This document shows, one piece after another, positions 34,832 to 41,196 of a DNA stretch of 46,729 bases. Where the stretch lies: assembly GCA_035296965.1 (NCBI GenBank), contig DATGZX010000350.1, positions 1-46,729 of the forward strand, in the 5' to 3' direction. Position numbers and translations under genes: made by a program. The stretch comes from DATGZX01 sp035296965 (GTDB taxonomy: Bacteria; Planctomycetota; Planctomycetia; Gemmatales; Gemmataceae). The notes under the pieces are model-generated. The model was not told the DNA's origin. It saw only the letters and a program-made list of their open reading frames with translations, and searched no databases. Positions within the stretch are counted from its first letter, which is position 1; each line of letters opens with the position of its first letter.

Positions 34832-34867
34832 AAAAGGCCAGGTGTCGCAACGATGCCTGGCCTTTTT
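34832..34867 (+). terminator. Terminator-like hairpin immediately before the tRNA array
   Basis: AAAAGGCCAGG pairs with CCTGGCCTTTTT around a GTCGCAACGATG-type loop. It looks like a bidirectional intrinsic terminator. It ends only 4 nt before tRNA-Phe. A diverged version (GGCCG..CGGCCCTTTTTG) precedes the decayed second copy near 37139-37160, so it is part of the duplicated unit. Confidence 0.7.
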
Positions 34868-34871
34868 GCTT

Positions 34872-34943
34872 GGGTCGGTAGCTGAGACGGAGTAGCGCCA
34901 GCCTGAAAAGCTGGAGACGAGGATTCGAGCGCCTCCTGACCCA
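34872..34943 (+). tRNA. tRNA-Phe (GAA), non-canonical T arm
   Basis: A 72-nt fold. The acceptor is GGGTCGG/CTGACCC (one G-U), the D arm GCTG..TAGC, the anticodon stem CCAGC/GCTGG with loop CTGAAAA (anticodon GAA), the variable loop AGAC, and the T arm GAGGA TTCGAGC GCCTC. The universally conserved G53-C61 pair is an A-G mismatch. Discriminator A, no encoded CCA. Probably a functional or recently functional gene. Confidence 0.7.
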
Positions 34944-34955
34944 CTCATACGGGAG

Positions 34956-35060
34956 CCTGCTGAAAAAGGGGTCTGACCCCTTCCCCGAAGGGCGGTAGAT
35001 CCCAAAGAAACCGGGAAATCAGTTCAGCTTCGTAGGGGGTCTGACCCCTTTTTCAGCAGG
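34956..35060. mobile_element. 105-bp MITE-like element between tRNA-Phe and tRNA-Pro
   Basis: The 25-bp ends, CCTGCTGAAAAAGGGGTCTG.. (34956-34980) and its complement (35036-35060), match at 24 of 25 positions. Each arm carries the palindrome GGGGTCTGACCCC. The internal 55 bp are unique and non-coding. Size and ends fit a non-autonomous element moved in trans; no transposase is in the window. Palindromes of this kind are often linked to REP-type tyrosine transposases, but that link is inference. Confidence 0.75.
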
Positions 35061-35065
35061 ATCTT

Positions 35066-35140
35066 CGGGACGTGGACCAGCCTGGAGTGGTCGCGTGCCT
35101 CGGACGCACGAGAACGCTGGTTCGAATCCAGCCGTCCCGA
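35066..35140 (+). tRNA. tRNA-Pro (CGG)
   Basis: A 75-nt well-formed cloverleaf: acceptor CGGGACG/CGTCCCG with the C1-G72 pair typical of bacterial tRNA-Pro, D arm GACC/GGTC, anticodon stem CGTGC/GCACG with loop CTCGGAC (CGG), T arm GCTGG TTCGAAT CCAGC, discriminator A. Confidence 0.92.
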
Positions 35141-35147
35141 CTGTTAT

Positions 35148-35231
35148 GGAAGGGCAAGCCGAAGGGCGACGGCACCCGGCTTGAACCCGGGCGAGCGAAG
35201 AGCCTTGAGGGTTCGACTCCCTCTCCTTCCG
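35148..35231 (+). tRNA. tRNA-Ser (TGA), class II
   Basis: An 84-nt class II tRNA: acceptor GGAAGGG/TCCTTCC, 3-bp D stem GCC/GGC, anticodon stem CCCGG/CCGGG with loop CTTGAAC (TGA), 15-nt variable arm, T arm GAGGG TTCGACT CCCTC, and discriminator G as expected for Ser. Position 8 is C rather than the usual T, and the variable arm is weakly paired. Confidence 0.8.
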
Positions 35232-35286
35232 CTTTGGATGTGAATGATGGGGAGCTTTATATCACCGGGCTTGAATCGGCAGCGGC

Positions 35287-35335
35287 GTAGGACAGATTTC
35301 CTAATCTGTCCGGTCAGGTTGGAAACCTGACCTAC
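35287..35335. repeat. Double hairpin inside the tRNA array
   Basis: Two adjacent perfect stems, GGACAGATT/AATCTGTCC and GGTCAGGTT/AACCTGACC, are bracketed by GTAG and CTAC (and outside that CGGCAG/CTGCCG). It sits in the only long spacer of the array (35232-35358) and looks like a small dispersed element or an RNA-processing signal. Confidence 0.7.
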
Positions 35336-35358
35336 TGCCGAGTCCCGCACGGTCATTT

Positions 35359-35440
35359 GGCCAGGTGGTGGAATGGCAGACACGCGGTCCTCAGAAGGCC
35401 GTGCCCACCGGGCGTGAGGGTTCAAGTCCCTCCCTGGCTA
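35359..35440 (+). tRNA. tRNA-Leu (CAG), class II
   Basis: 82 nt: acceptor GGCCAGG/CCTGGCT (terminal G-U), D stem GTG/CAC, anticodon stem CGGTC/GGCCG with loop CTCAGAA (CAG), long variable arm TGCCCACCGGGCGT with a stable stem, T arm GAGGG TTCAAGT CCCTC, discriminator A. Confidence 0.85.
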
Positions 35441-35451
35441 CTTGAGTCTTT

Positions 35452-35523
35452 GCCCTGGTGGTGAAACGGAGATCATGGCTCCCTCCGAAAGAGCAGGTCC
35501 AGGTTCGACTCCTGGCCGGGGTA
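35452..35523 (+). tRNA. tRNA-Arg (CCG)
   Basis: 72 nt: acceptor GCCCTGG/CCGGGGT (two wobbles), D arm GTGA/TCAT, anticodon stem GCTCC/AGAGC with a C-A mismatch next to loop CTCCGAA (CCG), T arm CCAGG TTCGACT CCTGG, discriminator A. Confidence 0.75.
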
Positions 35524-35532
35524 CTGGCACTT

Positions 35533-35603
35533 ATCCTCGGAGTGTGGCGGAGGCACGCGACCGTGCGAAGGTCGAAGATGAGGTTCGACTCCTCACGGGG
35601 ATG
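35533..35603 (+). tRNA. tRNA-Arg (GCG), unusual anticodon
   Basis: 71 nt: acceptor ATCCTCG/CGGGGAT, D stem GTGT/GCAC with loop GGCGGAG, anticodon stem CGACC/GGTCG with loop GTGCGAA (GCG), T arm TGAGG TTCGACT CCTCA, discriminator G. Most bacteria read CGU/CGC with an ACG (inosine) tRNA instead. Position 8 is G, not T. Confidence 0.75.
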
Positions 35604-35619
35604 CTTGGGAATTAGACAT

Positions 35620-35694
35620 TGCGGAGTGGACTGGAGTGGTTTCCAGCGCGGTCTCATAAGCCGCCCGACGCCGGTTCGAATCCGGCCTCCGCAA
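35620..35694 (+). tRNA. tRNA with CAT anticodon (Met, or Ile2)
   Basis: 75 nt: acceptor TGCGGAG/CTCCGCA, anticodon stem GCGGT/GCCGC with loop CTCATAA (CAT), T arm GCCGG TTCGAAT CCGGC, discriminator A. The D arm can be drawn only in shifted form (CTGG/CCAG). It lacks the three G-C pairs and C1-A72 mismatch of initiators, so elongator Met or lysidine-type Ile are the choices. Confidence 0.75.
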
Positions 35695-35700
35695 CTTTGT

Positions 35701-35771
35701 GGTCTTGAGGTGTTAGGGCGGCACACCACCCCGGTACGGTGGCGGTCTGGGTTCGACTCCCAGCGGGACCT
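35701..35771 (+). tRNA. tRNA-Thr (GGT) with C33
   Basis: 71 nt: acceptor GGTCTTG/CGGGACC, D stem GTGT/GCAC, anticodon stem CCACC/GGTGG with loop CCGGTAC (GGT), T arm CTGGG TTCGACT CCCAG, discriminator T. Position 33 is C where T is nearly universal, and position 8 is A. It may be weak or non-functional. Confidence 0.65.
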
Positions 35772-35780
35772 CTTCTGAAT

Positions 35781-35853
35781 GGGGGCGCATGTACCAAGGT
35801 GGCGAGACTGCCTTGCAAGCAGACTGCGTTGGGTTCGATTCCCATCGTCTCCA
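35781..35853 (+). tRNA. tRNA-Ala (TGC), degenerate D arm
   Basis: 73 nt: acceptor GGGGGCG/CGTCTCC, including the alanine identity pair G3-U70. The anticodon arm is CTGC/GCAG with loop CTTGCAA (TGC), and the T arm is TGGG TTCGATT CCCA with a mismatched fifth pair. I cannot draw a normal D stem, and position 8 is C. Confidence 0.65.
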
Positions 35854-35857
35854 CTCT

Positions 35858-35933
35858 CAGGACGTAGGATAGCCAGGGTCAATCCGCCTGCCTTGGAAGC
35901 AGGACATCGCAGGTTCGAATCCTGCCGTCCTGA
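35858..35933 (+). tRNA. tRNA-Pro (TGG)
   Basis: A 76-nt canonical cloverleaf: acceptor CAGGACG/CGTCCTG with C1-G72, D arm GGAT/ATCC, anticodon stem CCTGC/GCAGG with loop CTTGGAA (TGG), T arm GCAGG TTCGAAT CCTGC, discriminator A. Last gene of the array, 4 nt after tRNA-Ala. Confidence 0.93.
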
Positions 35934-36323
35934 CTGACTTGGCCATTTCCCAATGTCATGTTATGTCATGTAAAAGGGGGGCACCCAGACTCCTTGTCTG
36001 ACACAATGAATTAGTGCGCAACATCAACATTCACAATTAGTTATGACTCGCAAGATTCGGCTGAATCGTGTCGGAGGGATCTGACATATGTCATGTGTTC
36101 ATTTGTATACAAAGCGGAGCGATTGTCATAAGGAGCACCGCCCGGTATTCCCGGTTCGCGTGGCCGGGTAGCAGGCAGTAAGGCATCGCCGCCCTGGCGT
36201 TTGGGCAAGCTCAAAAACACTAGCTGCTAACTCTGGCCTTTTCGCTTGCAGGCGAGAATTTTAGGATGAATTCATCGGTGTTCGCTGGAACCAGGCTCGC
36301 CGATCATGCAGGAGAATCAAAAA
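35934..36323. other. AT-richer gap with ATGTCATG repeats
   Basis: 390 bp without a gene, lower in GC than its surroundings. ATGTCATG occurs at 35953-35960, 35963-35970 and 36088-36095 (the last within CATATGTCATGTG), and TGTCATAA near 36125. These could be protein-binding sites. No terminator is visible after the last tRNA. Confidence 0.5.
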
Positions 36324-36575
36324 ATGACTCTTTCCAATTGGACCGAAGCCGATTCAGACCAAGCACGGGAGATTTGGTCGGAATATCAACAGCACCATGA
36401 CGTGTCGGAAAGAGTAGGGCAGACCGCCGGAATCGAACCCGTCAGCGGCTCCATCTGGTTCGGCGATTCGATCCAAGATGTAATCGCTCAACGAGACGCC
36501 GCCGGAAGCGCAGCTCCCTTGTTCTTCATGCGGGTGGGATCTACAGCCTACTATCGAAAGGGAGGTCACCGTTGA
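36324..36575 (+). CDS. Small hypothetical protein paired with an aspartic protease
   Basis: Not a named family to my knowledge. The 83-residue soluble protein has an acidic, tryptophan-containing start (NWTEADSDQAREIWSEYQQ) and a C-terminal beta-like end (APLFFMRVGSTAYYRKGGHR). ATG 36324 is preferred over 36306 because AGGAG lies 9 nt upstream of it. The stop overlaps the TTG start of the protease gene, so the pair is co-translated. Confidence 0.7.
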   Translation: MTLSNWTEADSDQAREIWSEYQQHHDVSERVGQTAGIEPVSGSIWFGDSIQDVIAQRDAAGSAAPLFFMRVGSTAYYRKGGHR

Positions 36576-36925
36576 TCGACGGCATCGTTACGGAAGATGG
36601 CGTACCGGCGATTGCAGTGGAAGTAGGTAGTAAACGCTGGTCGGCGATCATTGACACGGGCTTCAACGGCGAAGTGGAACTGCCCGAGCGTTTGCGATCA
36701 CGCGTGAACGCGCAGTTTGTTGGCCGCGCGACATCACTTCTGGCAGCAAATCAGCGCATCGAGGAAGACGTCTTCCTTGTCGATTTCCCATTCGACGGTC
36801 GGACGGTTCGAGTGCAAGCTACGTTTGCCGGTGGCGACGAGATCCTGATCGGCACGCGTTTGTTGCGGAATTATCGGCTCCGGATCGATTTTCCTGCCCG
36901 GACTGTCGCCATCGAGAACACCTGA
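36572..36925 (+). CDS. Clan AA (retropepsin-like) aspartic protease
   Basis: A 117-residue single-domain aspartic protease of the clan AA type. The catalytic motif IIDTGFNGEV is near residues 26-35, and the second conserved block DEILIGTRLLRNYRLRIDF lies near the C-terminus. It would act as a homodimer, as retroviral proteases do. There is no signal peptide. TTG start with GGGAGG upstream. It forms an overlapping pair with the small protein before it; whether that protein is a substrate, inhibitor or antitoxin-like partner is unknown. Confidence 0.8.
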   Translation: MIDGIVTEDGVPAIAVEVGSKRWSAIIDTGFNGEVELPERLRSRVNAQFVGRATSLLAANQRIEEDVFLVDFPFDGRTVRVQATFAGGDEILIGTRLLRNYRLRIDFPARTVAIENT

Positions 36926-36960
36926 CGGATACTCGTTCGCGGAATATAGCATCCTGTCCG

Positions 36961-37015
36961 TCGGCGCCGGCACTAAAAAGTCCGATAGGGGTTTTCTCGT
37001 CCTGCCGCGACTCCA
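36961..37015. repeat. Dispersed intergenic repeat, diverged copy 1
   Basis: CGCCGGC..TAAAAAGTCCGATAGGGGTTTTCTCGTCC..CCGCGACT resembles the better copies at 38575, 40815, 43301 and 44578 (consensus CGCCGGCGAGAAAAAGTTCT then AACGGTGTCCCGTCGCCCCG). It lies 36 nt after the aspartic-protease stop. Confidence 0.5.
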
Positions 37016-37160
37016 ACTCGCTAACGCCCCGCGCCAGGTGTTCCATGGCAATCTACGAATGCGCAGTATCTGGGGCTCACCACAGTTTCAGCGCCTAGTC
37101 ACAGCTGCCGTTTTCGAGACAATGTTCGATGCGCTTGGCCGTTTATGGCGGCCCTTTTTG

Positions 37161-37232
37161 GGGCCCGTTGCTGAGACGGCGTCTCGCCAGGCAGAAAAGC
37201 TGGAGATGAGGCTTCGAGCGCCTCCTTACGCA
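37161..37232 (+). pseudogene. Decayed tRNA-Phe copy
   Basis: It aligns without gaps to the 72 nt of tRNA-Phe at 34872, with roughly 15 differences. The anticodon GAA and T arm (GAGGC TTCGAGC GCCTC) remain. The acceptor stem no longer pairs (GGGCCCG versus CTTACGC), the D stem has changed, and position 33 is A. Confidence 0.75.
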
Positions 37233-37237
37233 TTCTT

Positions 37238-37312
37238 CGAGACGCGGAACAGCCTGGAGTGGTCGCGTACCTCGGACGCACGAGAACGCTGGTTCGAATC
37301 CAGTCGCCTCGA
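37238..37312 (+). pseudogene. Decayed tRNA-Pro (CGG) copy
   Basis: 75 nt, closely related to tRNA-Pro at 35066. It has A-C mismatches in the acceptor (CGAGACG/CGCCTCG) and anticodon stem (CGTAC/GCACG) and an A-G mismatch in the D stem. Anticodon loop CTCGGAC and T loop are intact. It follows the decayed Phe copy by 5 nt. The following stretch to 37578 holds a CGCTATTTATAGCG palindrome but no gene. Confidence 0.75.
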
Positions 37313-37578
37313 CTATTTTTCTCGCATCGTTGTTTTGTGGCTCTTTTTGGGGTTTTACCTGGTTCAATCGCAAGGTTGAGTTTTCGCTATTTATAGCGCA
37401 ACTCGTCACAACTTCTTTCGCCGCAATAACTTGACGAGTTCAAATCCTGTTGCCTGTTCAGGTAAGGCGAACCGGGCCGGAATATTTTTGGACGATTTGT
37501 CGAATTCCGTTCCGGCCGTTCGACTAGATAGTGAAGGCTGGGAACTCGGCCCGCCCGAAGACCGTTACAGGTGAAATC

Positions 37579-37923
37579 ATGCCGCAGTATTTGGTTGCTA
37601 TTCACCACCCCGACGACTACGACCCGTCCGTCGAGGACGAAGCGATGGGTCGCGATATCGACGTGCTCAACGAAGAGATGATCGCTGCGGGTTCCAGGGT
37701 TTTCGTCGGCGGTCTCCACGCGGTAAAAAGCGCGAAGTCGCTACGGGCGCAACCCGGTGGTAAGGTACTCATCACCGACGGGCCGTACCTGGAGACCAAG
37801 GAGCACATAGGCGGTTTTTGGGTGCTGGAAGCCACTGATATGAACGAGGCACTGAAGTGGGGGCGCAAGGCCGTCGCCGCCTGTCGCGCGCCGGTCGAGG
37901 TGCGCCAGTTTCACTCACTTTGA
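37579..37923 (+). CDS. YCII-related (DGPF) domain protein
   Basis: A 114-residue protein with the YCII/DGPF fold: MPQYLVAIHHPDDYDP, then ITDGPYLETKEHIGGFWVLE with the signature DGP-(Y/F). Family members are small, often linked to sigma factors or stress genes, with no settled activity. ATG 37579 is chosen for the AGGTGA site and because the family begins there. A second YCII gene follows 138 bp downstream. Confidence 0.85.
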   Translation: MPQYLVAIHHPDDYDPSVEDEAMGRDIDVLNEEMIAAGSRVFVGGLHAVKSAKSLRAQPGGKVLITDGPYLETKEHIGGFWVLEATDMNEALKWGRKAVAACRAPVEVRQFHSL

Positions 37924-38061
37924 TACAACGGAGTGCCATGGAGACAGTGCAGATCGCGGCGATTGTAGTTCGCACCGAAAAAATCCGTTTCATGTCGATT
38001 CGCTTCAGCGCCGTTCGACAATATTGCTGTTACAGCAAAACACCAACCGAGGAGAATGGAC

Positions 38062-38472
38062 ATGCGCTTCATCAGCATTATGACTCACAATCCAACTAAT
38101 CGCCTGCCGACAGAGGCCGAGATGGCATCCATGCACAAGCTCATAGTAGAGGGCATGAAGGCGGGGTGGCTGCTCGAATGCGAGGGCGTGACCTTTGGCA
38201 CCACAGGCGTCCGCGTGCACAAAGCTGCCGGCGGCGAGGTCACGGTCACCGACGGCCCTTTCGCCGAGACTAAAGAGGTCATAGGCGGCTACGCCCTCCT
38301 CAACGCCGCGAGCAAGGAAGAAGCAGTTGAACACACGCGGCGTTTCCTCGAGCACGTCGGCCAGGGAACCTGGGAGACCTACCAGCTTTTCGAGATGCCG
38401 ACGGGAGAAGGATCGGGCTTTGACGACCTCGTGGCCAGATCCTGGCAGGCCGCGAACACGGAAAAACAGTAG
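38062..38472 (+). CDS. YCII-related (DGPF) domain protein, second copy
   Basis: 136 residues; MRFISIMTHNP start, signature VTVTDGPFAETKEVIGGYALL, and a C-terminal extension of ~30 residues. It is only distantly similar to the YCII gene upstream, so probably not a recent tandem duplicate. ATG 38062 is chosen because GAGGAG lies 8 nt upstream; the ATG at 38056 is too close to it. Confidence 0.85.
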   Translation: MRFISIMTHNPTNRLPTEAEMASMHKLIVEGMKAGWLLECEGVTFGTTGVRVHKAAGGEVTVTDGPFAETKEVIGGYALLNAASKEEAVEHTRRFLEHVGQGTWETYQLFEMPTGEGSGFDDLVARSWQAANTEKQ

Positions 38473-38868
38473 TTTTTCGGAACCAGATTTTCAGAGGAAG
38501 TTCCGTCGCAAGTGCCGAATTCAGGTCGACTGGCTGTTTTCGAGTTGCCGCCACCGCCATGATCCCCAGCCGCAGACGCCGACGACAAAAAGTTCAATAG
38601 CCGTCAAGTCGCCTCGACTATGTTGAAGTGGCATAGCATTCACATTGCGTTGAAGTTGTGCACTTGATCTGCGAATTATATCGTTACTGCCGCGCAAGAA
38701 TTGCTCGGTCAATTCGCGCGCCCGAATTCGCGCCAACTCTCTGAGAGATTTGAAAGATCGGCGGTTGAAGCGTAATCCATGGTCGCTTAATATCGACATA
38801 AGCTCGTTAGATAATCACAAGTTGGGCGGTTCTGAGACCGAACTGCTGAGAACTACCGGGAGGATGCG
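38473..38868. other. Gap carrying a dispersed repeat
   Basis: 396 bp without a gene. It contains repeat copy 2 (about 38575-38640) and a GTTAGAT at 38806-38812 that fits the right-hand attC core (GTTRRRY), though I see no matching left half. Confidence 0.45.
38575..38640. repeat. Dispersed intergenic repeat, copy 2
   Basis: GACGCCGACGACAAAAAGTTC..GTCAAGTCGCCTCGACTATGTTGAAGTGGCATAG. The TGTTG..GTGGCAT end is shared with the copy at 44578, so the unit is longer than its 45-bp core. CCCCAGCC just upstream is also shared. Confidence 0.6.
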
Positions 38869-39351
38869 GTGACAGTGAAACCCGATAGCAGGAAACTTAC
38901 GCCGGAGGCCCAGCTCCGGTCCTTCATCGACAGGTTTGATCCGAAGGATCAGAAGCTCATTCGATCGGTCCGGGCTGCTGTACGTAAGCGATTCCCGACC
39001 GCCAACGAGCTGGCGTACGACTACAACAACTCCATCGTCATCGGCTATTCGCCGACGGACCGCGGGATCGACGGCATCGTGGCGATCTCCGCACGTGCCA
39101 CCGGTGTGGCTCTGTACTTCAATCAGGGACATCAGCTGCCCGACCCGAAGAAGCTTCTGCTGGGATCGGGAAAGCAGACCCGCTTCGTCCGGGTGGACGC
39201 GGCCGGCCAGTTGGCGCATCCAGACGTGGAGGCGATGATTGCCGCTGCGATTGATCAGGCGAGGATTCCGTTGCCATCCAAAGGGAGGGGCAGACTCATC
39301 ATTCGAGGGGCTGCTGCGAAGCAGCGGCCACGACGGAGGCCGACGAAGTGA
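38869..39351 (+). CDS. DUF1801 (YdhG-like) protein
   Basis: A 160-residue DUF1801 protein: LRSFIDRFDPKDQKLIRSVR, the NNSIVIGYSPTDRG stretch, VALYFNQGHQLPDPKKLL, and a basic tail (RRRPTK). The fold is related to the frataxin-like/YdhG group; function not established. GTG start with GGGAGG 6 nt upstream. An attC-like hairpin follows 52 nt after the stop. Confidence 0.85.
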   Translation: MTVKPDSRKLTPEAQLRSFIDRFDPKDQKLIRSVRAAVRKRFPTANELAYDYNNSIVIGYSPTDRGIDGIVAISARATGVALYFNQGHQLPDPKKLLLGSGKQTRFVRVDAAGQLAHPDVEAMIAAAIDQARIPLPSKGRGRLIIRGAAAKQRPRRRPTK

Positions 39352-39403
39352 CGGCGGGCGTTGCTGAGGCAACGTGGCGGCTTGCCAGCGTCGTGCATGG
39401 ACC

Positions 39404-39463
39404 GCCCAACAACAGCATGCAGCTAACGGCGCTTCGCGCCGCAGCTGATGCTGAACGTTAGCC
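39404..39463 (+). repeat. attC-like recombination site
   Basis: 60 bp between two small genes: GCCCAAC (RYYYAAC-type left core, 39404-39410) and GTTAGCC (39457-39463) enclose imperfect arms. CAGCAT/ATGCTG, CAGCT/AGCTG and CGGCGC/GCGCCG pair around a TTC tip. An extra G (39419) and AA (39425-39426) are unpaired on the left arm only, like the extrahelical bases of integron attC sites. GTTAGCC departs from GTTRRRY at one base. A plain hairpin terminator is the alternative. Confidence 0.5.
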
Positions 39464-39480
39464 CGTTGCAGGAGCACGTA

Positions 39481-40030
<550 letters not shown>

Positions 40031-40099
40031 CATCAGCACTAAAGCTTACGCTCTCCCAACACCTACAATGCCCCTGTCCCAGTTCAGGATGAGATCCTC

Positions 40100-40600
40100 A
40101 TGCAAGACGATGTCGTGGCGCTGTTCGCGTACGATCGCTGGGCCAATACCAAGGTCCTCGACGCCTGCCGCAAGTTGACCGCCGAACAGTATGTCGCGGA
40201 GCCGGTCCCGGGGTGGTCGTCGGTGCGCTCGACCATCCACCACATCGCCCTGGTGACCGAGTTCCACCTGCGCACGCTGGCCGGCGATTCGGATGACAGT
40301 ATCCCGACCGAAGCCGACCTGACCACGGTGGACGACGCGGCCCGGTTGCTGGAGCGTGCCTACCGCCGCTTCGAGGAGCTGCGTCCCACGCTCACGCCTG
40401 AGCGGCTCAACACCGTGCTGACGCTGCGCGCGGTCGGCCGCACTTTCACCCTGCCGCGGTGGGCGATGCTGCGCCACATTGTCAATCACTCCACCTACCA
40501 CCGCGGTCAGAACGCCTCCAAGCTCAAACGGTTCGGGATCGAACAACCGATCACGGACTTCTTCTGGTGGGTGATCGAGCAGATTCCCCAGGAAGCATAG
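40100..40600 (+). CDS. DinB-family protein
   Basis: 166 residues of the four-helix DinB/YfiT fold. A three-histidine metal site is in place: His48 (TIHHIA), His130 and His134 (NHSTYHRGQ). Family members bind a metal and some are thiol-dependent transferases; the substrate is unknown. The ATG follows CAGGATGAGATCCTC. Confidence 0.9.
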   Translation: MQDDVVALFAYDRWANTKVLDACRKLTAEQYVAEPVPGWSSVRSTIHHIALVTEFHLRTLAGDSDDSIPTEADLTTVDDAARLLERAYRRFEELRPTLTPERLNTVLTLRAVGRTFTLPRWAMLRHIVNHSTYHRGQNASKLKRFGIEQPITDFFWWVIEQIPQEA

Positions 40601-41196
40601 GCCGCGACCGTGTACGGCACGGCATTCGCCCCCCGCTCTCGCGTCGGTCGAAATCTCGGAGTTGCTTGACTCCAACCTCAATTGCCTGTTGGAAGCCACG
40701 GGTGGAAGGTTCCGCCGCTGGGCAACGTTCCCAACCGAAATGCGGCCCAAGTCGCGCGGCTAACTTGCTGCTGTAATCGCATCGAGGGTCGGTCGTAACC
40801 AAGATTGCCAGACCCGAATACCGGCGATAAAAAGTTCTAACGGTGTCCAGTCGCCCCGACTTGATGAAATAAGCAAGCCCTCTGGCCAGCAGGTGAAAGG
40901 TTTTTTTGCTCAAATTTCCGGCTCTTTTCGCAAGTTGAGCCGAGTTCAAATTGCTCCGGCCTGGGACAGCGGTACATCACCTCGTTTGGCGTAACTCGCG
41001 ATGGAATATACGCTTTCGATGGTTCGAACGGCTCGATCAACTGGCCGCATCTTTGCTATCGCGATAGAATTGCCTCTCAGATACGCGAAAGCTCCTCAGC
41101 TGCTTCTTCGTTGATACCGTCGCAGGGCCACTCAGCTCAGCGGGCGCGTGCGTGTCGATGAGCGGGCAAGAATCCCGAGATAGTAGAGGAGTCAAA
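40601..41196. other. Gap carrying a dispersed repeat
   Basis: 596 bp without a convincing gene. It contains repeat copy 3 at 40815-40863. Open frames on the minus strand across it are formed partly by that repeat and look non-coding. Confidence 0.45.
40815..40863. repeat. Dispersed intergenic repeat, copy 3
   Basis: CGAATACCGGCGATAAAAAG then TTCTAACGGTGTCCAGTCGC and CCCGACTTG. Almost identical over 35 bp to the copies at 43301 and 44578. Confidence 0.75.

Noticed and set aside
35144..35882. Minus-strand frames across the tRNA array
   Set aside because: Formed by translating tRNA sequences (repeated SGGRGSRTL-type and GFEPG-type peptides from T arms); not protein genes.
34820..37312. Possible CRISPR array in the repeat-rich tRNA region
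   Set aside because: Repeated segments are tRNA T arms with irregular spacing and conserved cloverleafs; no uniform repeat-spacer pattern and no cas genes.
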